Positions 37,394 through 45,949 of a stretch of 64,000 nt of DNA are shown one piece after another. Below the pieces are notes generated by a model. It was not told the DNA's origin. It worked only from the letters and a program-made list of their open reading frames with translations, and did not search any database. Each line of letters begins with the position of its first letter. Position 1 is the stretch's first letter. The stretch spans positions 1 through 64,000 of the forward strand of contig NZ_MUXW01000017.1 of the NCBI RefSeq assembly GCF_002015085.1, read 5' to 3'. This stretch comes from Glaesserella parasuis. GTDB lineage: Bacteria; Pseudomonadota; Gammaproteobacteria; Enterobacterales; Pasteurellaceae. Position numbers and translations under genes: made by a program.

Positions 37394-38770
37394 TTATTCC
37401 ACCCACAACGGCAATTGCATTTTGACGCGTAATCCGCCTAATGGGCTTTTTTCTGCTCTAACTGAACCGTGATGTTGTCGTATTGCATTGGCAACAATAG
37501 ATAAACCAAGCCCTGTTCCCCCCGTTTGTCTTGCTCTGTCTTCTTGAACACGATAGAACGGACGGAATATTTCTTCATATTGATCTTCTGGAACACCTTC
37601 TCCATCATCATCAACAAGAATATAAAGATCGCTGGTATCAATATAAAACATCACTTTTACGGTTGTTTGAGCATATTTTTTGGCGTTGCGAATGACATTT
37701 TCGACGGCACTAGCTAACAATACAACATTGCCATTTACAAAGTAACGCTCAGGGTGGAGGATACGTTGGCTTACGACTAAATCAAATCCACTTTGTTCCA
37801 ATTCAAATTTGGCATCATTTAATACATCGTCCCATATTTTATGGATTGGAAAGACTTCTCGCTCTAGATGGTGATTAGCTTGTTTACGAGATAGAACCAA
37901 TAAATCGTGAATCATTGTGTCCAGTTTTGTAATTTCACCTTCAATACGAGTAATTTCACTGCTTTCACCATTTCGACGAAGCAAGAGAGATAAAGCTAAT
38001 TGCATTCGAGTCAAAGGGGTTTTTAATTCGTGCGAAATATCGGATAAGAGACGATGCTGATAGTTGGTTAGTCGTTCTAATGCGACAATCATTTCATTAA
38101 AACTTGCTCCTACTTGACGGAGTTCTTCAATGCCTGAGGTTTCTAATTTGGGATTGATGGCTAAGTTTCCTCGTGCTACTGCATTTGCGGTTAAACGCAG
38201 TTCTTTTACTGGTTTGGCAATGCGGTACGATAGCCAGATCATCACTGGGCTACTGACAAAAAGAAACAAAAGTAGCATTATCCAAGGCGAGTCAAATAAT
38301 GTATTAATGAGCTCTCGTTGAGGGTTCACTTTTTTAGTGAAATAGAGGTCGTAAGTGCGAGTGTGAGAACTTGCAAGAAAAGGACCGTAAAATTCCATTG
38401 TGCCGAAGCGTCTTTGTAATGGTTGGCGGTGATTTTTTGCCTTATATATAAAAGCGTGGAAAGCTTCATTATTTTCCTCTCTTATTCCTGCTAATTGTTG
38501 TGAGGCGTGATCAAAGAGGATAATGTCAAAACCATTAATAGATGCTACAGAGAGATTGTGGCGAAACACTTCGTCTAAATTATATTCTTGTTCTACATAT
38601 TTGGTTTCGTGCTGTAAAAAGCCTAATTGAAAATCGTCAATTTGCTTGAAACGACGAGTATCTAAACTTGGCAGTAAAATAGCAAGAGCCAAAATAATGG
38701 CAATGGTAACCATAAAAGAGGCAAAGATTTGATAGGCTAAATATCTTCGGAAATTTCTAAGTTTTAACAT
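37394..38770 (-). CDS. cpxA: Envelope-stress sensor histidine kinase CpxA
   Basis: Inner-membrane sensor of misfolded envelope proteins that phosphorylates CpxR. 458 aa from ATG 38768-38770 (MLKLRNFRRYL). An upstream ATG at 38803 is possible but would place the start inside the terminator-like hairpin. TM1 about residues 14-35, a periplasmic sensor, TM2 about 165-185, HAMP (SYRIAKPVKELRLTANAVARGN), H-box LLSDISHELKTPLTRMQ, then N, G1 and G2 boxes (ENVIRNAKKYA, VDDDGEGVP, GTGLGLSI). Confidence 0.93.
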   Translation of the reverse strand: MLKLRNFRRYLAYQIFASFMVTIAIILALAILLPSLDTRRFKQIDDFQLGFLQHETKYVEQEYNLDEVFRHNLSVASINGFDIILFDHASQQLAGIREENNEAFHAFIYKAKNHRQPLQRRFGTMEFYGPFLASSHTRTYDLYFTKKVNPQRELINTLFDSPWIMLLLFLFVSSPVMIWLSYRIAKPVKELRLTANAVARGNLAINPKLETSGIEELRQVGASFNEMIVALERLTNYQHRLLSDISHELKTPLTRMQLALSLLLRRNGESSEITRIEGEITKLDTMIHDLLVLSRKQANHHLEREVFPIHKIWDDVLNDAKFELEQSGFDLVVSQRILHPERYFVNGNVVLLASAVENVIRNAKKYAQTTVKVMFYIDTSDLYILVDDDGEGVPEDQYEEIFRPFYRVQEDRARQTGGTGLGLSIVANAIRQHHGSVRAEKSPLGGLRVKMQLPLWVE

Positions 38771-38790
38771 AACGGCTAACCTATAGATAG

Positions 38791-38822
38791 AAAAATCCCC
38801 CAACTATACACAAGCTGAGGGA
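38791..38822 (-). terminator. Terminator-like hairpin between cpxR and cpxA
   Basis: On the minus strand TCCCTCAGCT and AGTTGGGGGA pair over ten positions (including G-U pairs) with a short loop, followed directly by TTTTTC. It sits 16 nt after the cpxR stop and 20 nt before the preferred cpxA start, so it can lower expression of the kinase relative to the regulator. Confidence 0.6.
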
Positions 38823-38838
38823 CTTTATTTTGTTATGA

Positions 38839-39564
38839 TTATTTTTCAGTCACTAGTAAATAACCACGACCACGCAAGGTTTTAAACCAAGGGAGATTAT
38901 CATTACGCTCAGGGAGTTTTTTACGCAAATTAGATATATGCATATCAATCGCTCTATCGTATGGCGTTAAACGTTTACCTAAAATCTCAAGGCTTAACAG
39001 TTCGCGTGAGAGAATTTGTCCAGGGTTACGCATTAAAATTTGTAACAATGCAAATTCTGTTCCTGTAAGATCTAAATCTTTTCCTTCATAAATCGCTTGC
39101 TGGAGACCAGGGTGAAGCTCAACGCCACCAAATTGTAGTAATTTTCTGTCATCGTCATCATTTATAACGAATGTTGTTTCAACAGGTATACTTGGTTTCT
39201 GTGTGATTGATCTGCGTAAGATAGCTTTTATACGTGCAACCAACTCTCTATCGTTAAATGGTTTTGGTAGGTAATCATCTGCACCAAGTTCCAAACCAAG
39301 CACACGATCAATTTCGTCATCTCTTGCGCTTAACATGAGAACTGGGGTTGAGTATTTTTGACGAATCTGTTTTAAGGTTTCAATACCATTAAGAATTGGC
39401 ATCATGACATCAAGTAGAATGAGATCGTAGTTCTGTATCTCTAATTCAGTTAAGGCATCTTGACCATTGTGTACAGTATGAATATCAAAGCCTTCAAGAG
39501 AGAGTGATTCTGAAAGTAATTCAGTTAAATCTACATCATCGTCAACAAGTAAAATTTTTGGCAT
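38839..39564 (-). CDS. cpxR: Response regulator CpxR
   Basis: 241-aa OmpR-type regulator. Receiver: acidic DDD at residues 8-10 (LLVDDDVDLTELL), phospho-acceptor D52 in LILLDVMMPILNG, K102-type in DDYLPKPFNDREL. C-terminal winged helix with LTGTEFALLQILMRNPGQILSRE and RAIDMHISNLRKKLPER. Matches CpxR closely. First gene of the cpxRA unit. Confidence 0.95.
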   Translation of the reverse strand: MPKILLVDDDVDLTELLSESLSLEGFDIHTVHNGQDALTELEIQNYDLILLDVMMPILNGIETLKQIRQKYSTPVLMLSARDDEIDRVLGLELGADDYLPKPFNDRELVARIKAILRRSITQKPSIPVETTFVINDDDDRKLLQFGGVELHPGLQQAIYEGKDLDLTGTEFALLQILMRNPGQILSRELLSLEILGKRLTPYDRAIDMHISNLRKKLPERNDNLPWFKTLRGRGYLLVTEK

Positions 39565-39663
39565 AGCTCTATTTCCCTATTCCATTGATCATTTCTTGAT
39601 TATTTACATAAATTATCTTTACATAAACAAATCTATAGTATTACTTTGCCTAATCTTGTCAAT

Positions 39664-40440
39664 TTATTCCACTTTTTTTATTTCATTCCACAGAAAATCT
39701 AGTTCGGATAATGTGCAATCTTGAGGTTTTTTCCCTTGAGAAATCAGATAATTCTCAATTTTCCTAAACCGATTTTCAAATTTTACATTTGCATTGCGAA
39801 GTGCAGTTTCTGAGTCAATTTTGTGGTGACGGCATAGATTGACTGTTGCAAATAATAAATCGCCTAATTCTTCCGCCAATTTTTCAGGCTGCTGTTGTTG
39901 AATTTCTTCTTGAACTTCGGTGAGTTCTTCTTCTACTTTGGCAAGTACATCTTGCGGATTATCCCAATCAAAACCGACTTTAGCACAACGCTTTTGCAAT
40001 TTGTCTGCACGAGTAAGGGCAGGCAGAGCAAAAGGCAGATCATCTAATATAGACGTTTGCTGTTTTGCTTCTTTCTCTTTAGCTTTCTGTGCTTCCCAGT
40101 TTTGTAGAGCTTCTTCACTGTTGGTGGCAGTGGTATCCCCAAAAACGTGTGGATGGCGATAAATTAATTTGTCGTGAATATCGTTTAGAACATCTTGAAA
40201 GCTAAAGATTCCTTCTTCTTTAGCTAATTGACTAAGAAATACCACTTGTAGCAACAGATCGCCTAATTCTTCACGCAAAGCGCTACGATTTTTAGTATAA
40301 ATTGCTTCCGCCACTTCATAGGTTTCTTCCAATAGATTCGGGAGCATTGTGTCAAAGGTCTGTTTAATATCCCAAGGACAGCCTGTTTCTTTGTCGCGTA
40401 AACGCTCAACGATGTCTAAAAATTGCTGAATGGTTGCCAT
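39664..40440 (-). CDS. mazG: Nucleoside triphosphate pyrophosphohydrolase MazG
   Basis: 258 aa with two MazG helical domains. First: CPWDIKQTFDTMLPNLLEETYEVAEAI and REELGDLLLQVVFLSQLA with the EExxE/ExxD metal motifs. Second: EEELTEVQEEIQQQQPEKLAEELGDLLFATVNLCRHH. Hydrolyses dNTPs and NTPs and can lower ppGpp. Normal length and layout for E. coli-type MazG. No mazEF next to it. Confidence 0.94.
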   Translation of the reverse strand: MATIQQFLDIVERLRDKETGCPWDIKQTFDTMLPNLLEETYEVAEAIYTKNRSALREELGDLLLQVVFLSQLAKEEGIFSFQDVLNDIHDKLIYRHPHVFGDTTATNSEEALQNWEAQKAKEKEAKQQTSILDDLPFALPALTRADKLQKRCAKVGFDWDNPQDVLAKVEEELTEVQEEIQQQQPEKLAEELGDLLFATVNLCRHHKIDSETALRNANVKFENRFRKIENYLISQGKKPQDCTLSELDFLWNEIKKVE

Positions 40441-40544
40441 AGTGTTTTCCTTAAAAAGCGTATTTGCGAGCTTTAAAAAATAATTAAAGATTGAAAGAAA
40501 CGGTTTTACCTGTTGTTATGTATAGCACTTAAACAAAAGATATA

Positions 40545-40735
40545 GTAGGGACGCCACGCTTGGCGTCCAATGTCAATATAATTTTTACAAATATCAATAT
40601 CGTAGGGACACACTGAGTGTGTCCGCCTGTAAAGTAAGGTTAAATGAAACAGACGCCAAGCGTGGCGTCCCTACGGACACTTTAATTTAAATGGTTCATT
40701 TTTTATTTACGGATACACGCAGTGTGTCCCTACTA
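40545..40735. repeat. Cluster of four REP palindromes with two different cores
   Basis: Within the 470-nt gap between mazG and pepP: GTAGGGACGCCACGCTTGG... at 40545-40568 (core GGACGCCA/TGGCGTCC) and its inverse at 40651-40674, plus GGACACACTGAGTGTGTCC at 40607-40625 and its inverse at 40710-40733. All share the outer GTAGGGAC end but differ in the palindrome. The rest of the gap is AT-rich and holds no gene. Confidence 0.85.
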
Positions 40736-40910
40736 TTATGAGTATATTTTGGGTGTTTTATGGATTGTAATCAACAGCTTTTTCAAGCGCAATGTGAGAT
40801 TTCAGTCGAGTTAATCTGTTAAAACAGTTGGAAAATAGTATTAGCATTTGTCAATTTTAGTGAAGATAGGTATGCTTGTAACGTTCAAAAATCGATTTTA
40901 AGGAATGATT

Positions 40911-42236
40911 ATGGATCTCGCTTATTTACAAAAACTCCCCCAAGAAGAATTTCACACTCGTCGTCAGCGTTTGTTTGAACAAATGCAAGACAACTCAACC
41001 TTGATTGTCTTTACCGAAACAGAAAAACGCCGTAATAACGACTGCGACTATTTATTCCGTCCAGATAGCTATTTTTGGTATCTCACGGGATTTGCTGAAC
41101 CTAAATCAGCGTTAGTGTTGCTGAAAAAAGCAGGGCAGTGTGAGAGCTTGATTTTTTTACGCAAAAAAGATCCGCTAATGGAAACGTGGAACGGTCGCCG
41201 TTTAGGTATTGAAGTTGCACCACAGACGTTAAACGTCGATCAAGCCTACGATATCGAAGATATTCAAACCATTCTTGCAGAAAAATGGACAGATTTGACC
41301 GCTTGTTACTATGCAAGAAATGTGCAAACGTGGGGCGATCAGATTGTTTTTGCAACCTTTGATGCCATCACTGCAAGCCGTAAAAAAGCCCCAACAACTT
41401 TGATTGATTGGCAACCGATACTCTCTGAAATGCGATTGTTCAAATCTGAAGCCGAAATTGCCTTATTACAACAAGCCTGCCAAATTTCAGCCTTTGGGCA
41501 TTTACGAGCAATGAAACAAACTCGCCCAAACCGTTACGAAATGGAAATCGAAGGAGAAATTCAATACGAATTTTCTCGTTTTGGCTCTCGCTTTGCGTCC
41601 TATAATCAAATTATTGCAGGGGGCAATAATGCGTGCATTTTGCACTATAATGAGAACGATCAAGTGTTAAAAGATGGTGATTTACTGCTAATTGATGCAG
41701 GGGCAGAGTTTGCAATGTATGCAGGCGACATCACCCGAACTATTCCCATTAATGGCAAATTTTCTACGGCTCAGAAAGAGGTGTATGAAATTGTATTGGA
41801 AGCCTTAAAAGAAGCGACTAAACTGCTTGTACCGCAAAGCTCGATCCAACTGGCTAACGATAAAGCAGTGCGTATTATGACAGAAGGAATGGTACGTTTA
41901 GGCATATTAAAAGGCAATGTTGATGAGTTAATTGAGAATAAAGCCTACCGACAATTTTATATGCACGGCTTAGGACATTGGCTAGGCTTAGATGTCCACG
42001 ATGTCGGCGACTATGGCAATGAACGAGATCGACCGCTTGAAATCGGTATGGTGCTTACCGTTGAGCCTGGATTATATATCCCGAAAGATGCCGATGTTCC
42101 AGAGCAATATAAAGGCATTGGTATTCGAATTGAAGATAATCTTTTAATCACCGAATACGGCAATAAAAATCTTACGTCAGGCGTGCCGAAAGAGATTGCG
42201 GAGATTGAGGCGGTAATGGGGCAAGCGACGAATTAA
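40911..42236 (+). CDS. pepP: Xaa-Pro aminopeptidase II
   Basis: Removes N-terminal residues preceding proline. 441 aa from ATG 40911, which has an AAGGA at the right distance; the ATG at 40905 overlaps that site. N-terminal AMP_N domain (EFHTRRQRLFEQMQDNSTLIVFT). Pita-bread M24 domain with metal ligands in DAGAEFAMYAGDITRTIP (two Asp), HGLGHWLGLDVHD (His), VEPGLYIP (Glu) and GIRIEDNLLITE (Glu). Intact. Confidence 0.94.
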   Translation: MDLAYLQKLPQEEFHTRRQRLFEQMQDNSTLIVFTETEKRRNNDCDYLFRPDSYFWYLTGFAEPKSALVLLKKAGQCESLIFLRKKDPLMETWNGRRLGIEVAPQTLNVDQAYDIEDIQTILAEKWTDLTACYYARNVQTWGDQIVFATFDAITASRKKAPTTLIDWQPILSEMRLFKSEAEIALLQQACQISAFGHLRAMKQTRPNRYEMEIEGEIQYEFSRFGSRFASYNQIIAGGNNACILHYNENDQVLKDGDLLLIDAGAEFAMYAGDITRTIPINGKFSTAQKEVYEIVLEALKEATKLLVPQSSIQLANDKAVRIMTEGMVRLGILKGNVDELIENKAYRQFYMHGLGHWLGLDVHDVGDYGNERDRPLEIGMVLTVEPGLYIPKDADVPEQYKGIGIRIEDNLLITEYGNKNLTSGVPKEIAEIEAVMGQATN

Positions 42237-42299
42237 TCTCTTGAATAAGCTAGAAAATAAGACTAGACTCACTTATCGGACTAAGAAAAAGGGGCTGTT

Positions 42300-42563
42300 A
42301 TGCTAAATCAATCTTTAGAAAGTGTGAATATGCACGAAGCAAAAACCAATTTTTCTCGCATTGTTGAAGATGTGAAACGTTTTGGAAAGCCGATCATCAT
42401 CGCAAAATCAGGTAAACCACAGGTTAAAATTGTGCCTTTGGATACTATACAAAATGGCAGTCGCTTTGGTTTTATGAAAAAGCAAAATATGCAAATTCCT
42501 GAAGATTTTGACCGCTTGTATCAAAATGAAATTGTGGCAATGTTTGAAGGAAAAGAGGAATGA
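42300..42563 (+). CDS. Type II antitoxin, Phd/YefM family
   Basis: 87 aa. N-terminal Phd/YefM fold: ESVNMHEAKTNFSRIVEDV, then GKPIIIAKSGKPQVKIVPLD, which forms the DNA-binding part. The acidic C terminus (residues about 60-87) would wrap the toxin. Overlaps the downstream PIN toxin by 4 nt, the common antitoxin-first order with autoregulation. A GC-neutral island between pepP and serC. Confidence 0.88.
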   Translation: MLNQSLESVNMHEAKTNFSRIVEDVKRFGKPIIIAKSGKPQVKIVPLDTIQNGSRFGFMKKQNMQIPEDFDRLYQNEIVAMFEGKEE

Positions 42564-42967
42564 AGATCTTAGTAGACAGCCATATTTTGCTTTGGCTTGC
42601 GTGGGATAAAAAAGAAAACCTATCGCCACAAGCGGTGGAATTACTTGATGACCCGACCAGTGAAATCTATTTTAGTTTAGCAAGTTTATGGGAAATTGCG
42701 ATTAAATCTAGTTTAGGTAAACCTGATTTTGACATTGATGTAGAAGCCTTAGAGCAAGGCTTAATTCAGGTAGGTTGTCGAATGCTAGCTATTGAATTAC
42801 CCCATATTCTAAAACAAGCTCAGCATCCTTTTATTCATCGAGATCCCTTTGATCGTCTATTAATGGCTCAGGCGGAAGTAGAAAATGTCTTTTTTATGAC
42901 CGCAGATACTATGATTTTGAAGTATCAGAAACCTTATATTATCGACGTGAGAAGCTATAAAAATTGA
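42560..42967 (+). CDS. Type II toxin, PIN-domain VapC-like
   Basis: 135-aa PIN-domain RNase. Conserved acidic residues: D6 (ILVDSHILLWL), E45 region (SLASLWEIAIKSSLGK), D98 (HRDPFDRLLMAQA) and D115 (FMTADTMIL). This subgroup (VDSHILLW, DPFDRLL) pairs with Phd/YefM antitoxins as here. Likely cleaves tRNA or rRNA, but the target is not evident. Intact, with serC about 65 nt downstream. Confidence 0.88.
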   Translation: MKILVDSHILLWLAWDKKENLSPQAVELLDDPTSEIYFSLASLWEIAIKSSLGKPDFDIDVEALEQGLIQVGCRMLAIELPHILKQAQHPFIHRDPFDRLLMAQAEVENVFFMTADTMILKYQKPYIIDVRSYKN

Positions 42968-43032
42968 AATTTTTGACAGCCCCATATTTCCGCTAGAATG
43001 CAAAGCACCATTTTTTATAAGAGGCAAACACA

Positions 43033-44115
43033 ATGACACAAGTTTATAATTTCAGCGCAGGCCCGGCGATGATGCCGACTGCCGTATTAGAAAAAGCACA
43101 AGCAGAATTGTTGAATTGGCAAAATCAACACACTTCAGTAATGGAAGTTAGCCATCGTGGTAAATTGTTTATGGAAATGATCGCAGAGTGTGAACAAAAT
43201 TTCCGTAAGCTCTATAACATTCCTGAAAACTACAAAATTTTATTCCTACAAGGTGGTGCGAGAGGGCAATTTGCGGCAATTCCGATGAACTTAATCGGCG
43301 AAAAAGGCAAGGCGCTTTATTTAACTAGCGGTCATTGGTCAGCGACAGCGGCGAAAGAAGCTCGTAATTTCTGTGAAATTGATGAAATCAATATTTTAGA
43401 GCAAGGCGATGAACTCAAGGTGGGTAACCTTGATTTTAGCGAGATTGCAGAACAGTACGACTATGTTCATTATTGCCCGAACGAAACCATTAGCGGTGTG
43501 GAAATTTTTAATGAGCCAAAAGTGGGCAATGCGGTGTTAGTGGCTGATATGTCCTCTAACATTCTCTCTCGTGCTATCGATATCAGCAAATTTGGTATCA
43601 TTTATGCAGGCGCTCAGAAGAACTTAGGGCCGGCTGGGATTATCCTTGTGATTGTGCGTGAAGACTTGATTGGCAAGGCTCGCAAAGCAACGCCATCTAT
43701 TTGGAATTACGAAACCCAAGCTAACAACGATTCAATGATCAACACACCACCAACATTTGCTTGGTATCTCTGTTCATTGGTATTCAAACATCTGCTTGAA
43801 CTAGGCGGTTTAGCTGAAATTGAAAAACGCAATCAAGCTAAAGCAGAATTACTTTATCGCTACCTTGATAACAGCAATTTCTACCGCAACACCGTTGCTA
43901 AAGCGAACCGTTCTTTAATGAATGTCACCTTTACCACAGGCAACGACGAACTCAATGCAAAATTTGTGGCGGAAGCGACCGCTTGCGGTTTACAAGCCTT
44001 AAAAGGTCACAAAGTGTTAGGCGGTATGCGTGCATCAATCTACAACGCAATGCCGATTGAAGGCGTACAAGCGTTGATTGCGTTTATGCAGAAGTTTGAG
44101 GCAGAAAATAAATAA
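43033..44115 (+). CDS. serC: Phosphoserine aminotransferase
   Basis: PLP enzyme of serine and pyridoxine synthesis, 360 aa. Begins QVYNFSAGPAMMPTAVLEKAQ. PLP lysine in YAGAQKNLGPAGI near residue 196. GHWSATAAKEA and GGMRASIYNAMPIEGV are typical of SerC. AGAGGCAAACACA upstream gives the ribosome site. Followed by a REP pair and then the hsd locus. Confidence 0.96.
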   Translation: MTQVYNFSAGPAMMPTAVLEKAQAELLNWQNQHTSVMEVSHRGKLFMEMIAECEQNFRKLYNIPENYKILFLQGGARGQFAAIPMNLIGEKGKALYLTSGHWSATAAKEARNFCEIDEINILEQGDELKVGNLDFSEIAEQYDYVHYCPNETISGVEIFNEPKVGNAVLVADMSSNILSRAIDISKFGIIYAGAQKNLGPAGIILVIVREDLIGKARKATPSIWNYETQANNDSMINTPPTFAWYLCSLVFKHLLELGGLAEIEKRNQAKAELLYRYLDNSNFYRNTVAKANRSLMNVTFTTGNDELNAKFVAEATACGLQALKGHKVLGGMRASIYNAMPIEGVQALIAFMQKFEAENK

Positions 44116-44121
44116 TTTATT

Positions 44122-44212
44122 GTAGGGACACACTGCGTGTGTCCGTTATCAATGTTTTTCACGTATTTTTGATTTCATTAATATTTTTCGGACACACGCA
44201 GTGTGTCCCTAC
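44122..44212. repeat. REP palindrome pair between serC and hsdM
   Basis: GTAG then GGACACACTGCGTGTGTCC at 44122-44145 and its inverted copy at 44189-44212, 43 nt apart. Such a pair in transcript form could end serC transcription or protect its 3' end. Confidence 0.85.
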
Positions 44213-44243
44213 GAGTAGATTTTTTTTACGGAGATATAGTATA

Positions 44244-45949
44244 ATGCACAGCACAGCACAGCACAGCACAGCACAGCACAGCACAGCACAGCACATCTGG
44301 CTGAAAATTTAGCTACTCAGCAAGCAGATCAACAAGCCTTTCTCAACAAACTCGATGCCGACCTTTGGAAAGCTGCCGATAAACTTCGCCAACAGCTTGA
44401 CGCTGCCAACTACAAACACATCGTTCTCGGTTTAATCTTCTTAAAATACGTTTCCGACAGCTTCTCGGCACAACAAGACATCATTAAACAACGCTACACC
44501 GATCCAACGTCCGATTTTTATCTCGATCCGACTGCTTACAGCGAAAGCGAACTTGCCGATATTCTCAATGCCGAACTGGAAGAACGGGACAACTACGCCC
44601 AAGACAACGTATTCTGGGTGCCGCAACAAGCCCGTTGGGACGAAATCAAAGTCGTGGCTCGTGCTAACATTGGCGACAAAATCTGGGACGAGAAAACCTT
44701 TAAAGGCATTGCCAACTTGATTGATGACGCTTTTGATGCTATCGAACAAGACAACCCTAAACTCAAAAACGTCATTCAACGCATCAGCCCTTATAAAGTT
44801 GATGAAAGCATTTTATTAGGCTTAATCGATCTCTTTTCCGACACCAACTTCACCCGTCCAACCCTAGACGGTAAGCCGATTTCCTTGGCGGCAAAAGATA
44901 TTCTCGGTCACGTTTATGAGTATTTTCTCGGGCAATTCGCCCTAGCGGAAGGCAAAAAGGGCGGTCAATATTTCACGCCAAAATCCATTGTTACCCTGAT
45001 TATCGAAATGCTCGAACCCTACAAAGGACGCATTTACGACCCTGCAATGGGGTCGGGTGGCTTTTTTGTGCAAACAGAACGTTTTATCCGCGAACATCAA
45101 GGCAACGTCAGCGAAGTGAGCATTTTCGGACAAGAGTTCAACCCAACCACTTGGAAACTTGCCGCAATGAATATGGCAATTCGTGGCATTGAATTTGACT
45201 TCGGCAAAGGCAACGCCGACACCTTCAGCAATCCTCAACACCGTGATAAAAAAATGGATTTTGTGATGGCAAACCCACCGTTCAATATGAAAGACTGGTG
45301 GAACGAAAGCCTTGCCCAAGACCCACGATGGCAATACGGCATACCGCCCGAAGGCAACGCCAACTTTGCGTGGCTACAACATATGATTTACCACCTTTCG
45401 CCAAACGGACGAATGGCGTTGTTGCTTGCCAACGGCTCAATGTCATCGAACACCAACAACGAAGGCGAAATCCGCAAAAATATTCTCAAAGCCGATCTTG
45501 TGGAAGCGATGATCGCCCTGCCAAGCCAACTCTTTACCAACACCCAAATTCCAGCCTGTATCTGGATTTTGAACAAAAACAAAGCACGCAAAGGCGAAGT
45601 GCTGTTTATTGACGCACGCCAACTCGGCTATATGAAAGACCGTGTCTTACGCGACTTCACCGCAGACGACATCGCCAAAGTCGCCGACACCTATCACAAC
45701 TGGCAACAATCCGCCGACTACCAAAATATCCCTGCATTCTGCTACACCGCAAGCCTTGACGAAATTGCCCAAAACGACTTCGTCCTTACCCCAGGGCGTT
45801 ATGTCGGTGCTGCCGAACAAGAAGATGATGGCGTACCTTTTGCAGAAAAAATGCAAGAACTGACCGCGCTTTTACAACAACAATTTAAGCAAAGTGCAGA
45901 ATTAGAAGCCAAGATTAAAGCGAATTTGGGAGGGTTGGGGTATGAGTAG
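44244..45949 (+). CDS. hsdM: Type I restriction-modification methyltransferase, phase-variable, read as OFF
   Basis: N6-adenine methyltransferase subunit. The only good start is ATG 44244 after a GGAG at 44230. It runs into ten GCACA repeats and, in this state, stops at TAG 44310-44312. The protein body (LNKLDADLWKAADKLRQQLD from 44342) is open in another frame up to 45949 with no ATG of its own before the methylase domain. Nine or twelve repeats would join the frames and give 566 or 571 aa, a normal HsdM length. The body has the N-terminal helical domain, SAM motif DPAMGSGGFF and catalytic NPPFNMKDWW, all intact. hsdS overlaps by 8 nt. Confidence 0.9.
44246..44295 (+). repeat. Pentanucleotide tract (GCACA)10 at the hsdM 5' end
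   Basis: Ten perfect tandem copies begin right after the ATG's first two bases, coding for a repeating His-Ser-Thr-Ala-Gln segment when in frame. A 5-bp unit shifts the frame with each gain or loss. A classic contingency tract. Confidence 0.97.

Noticed and set aside
44618..45949. HsdM starting at GTG 44618 as the real gene
   Set aside because: This would lack the conserved N-terminal helical domain, which is encoded in the same open frame upstream; the repeat tract explains the missing ATG.
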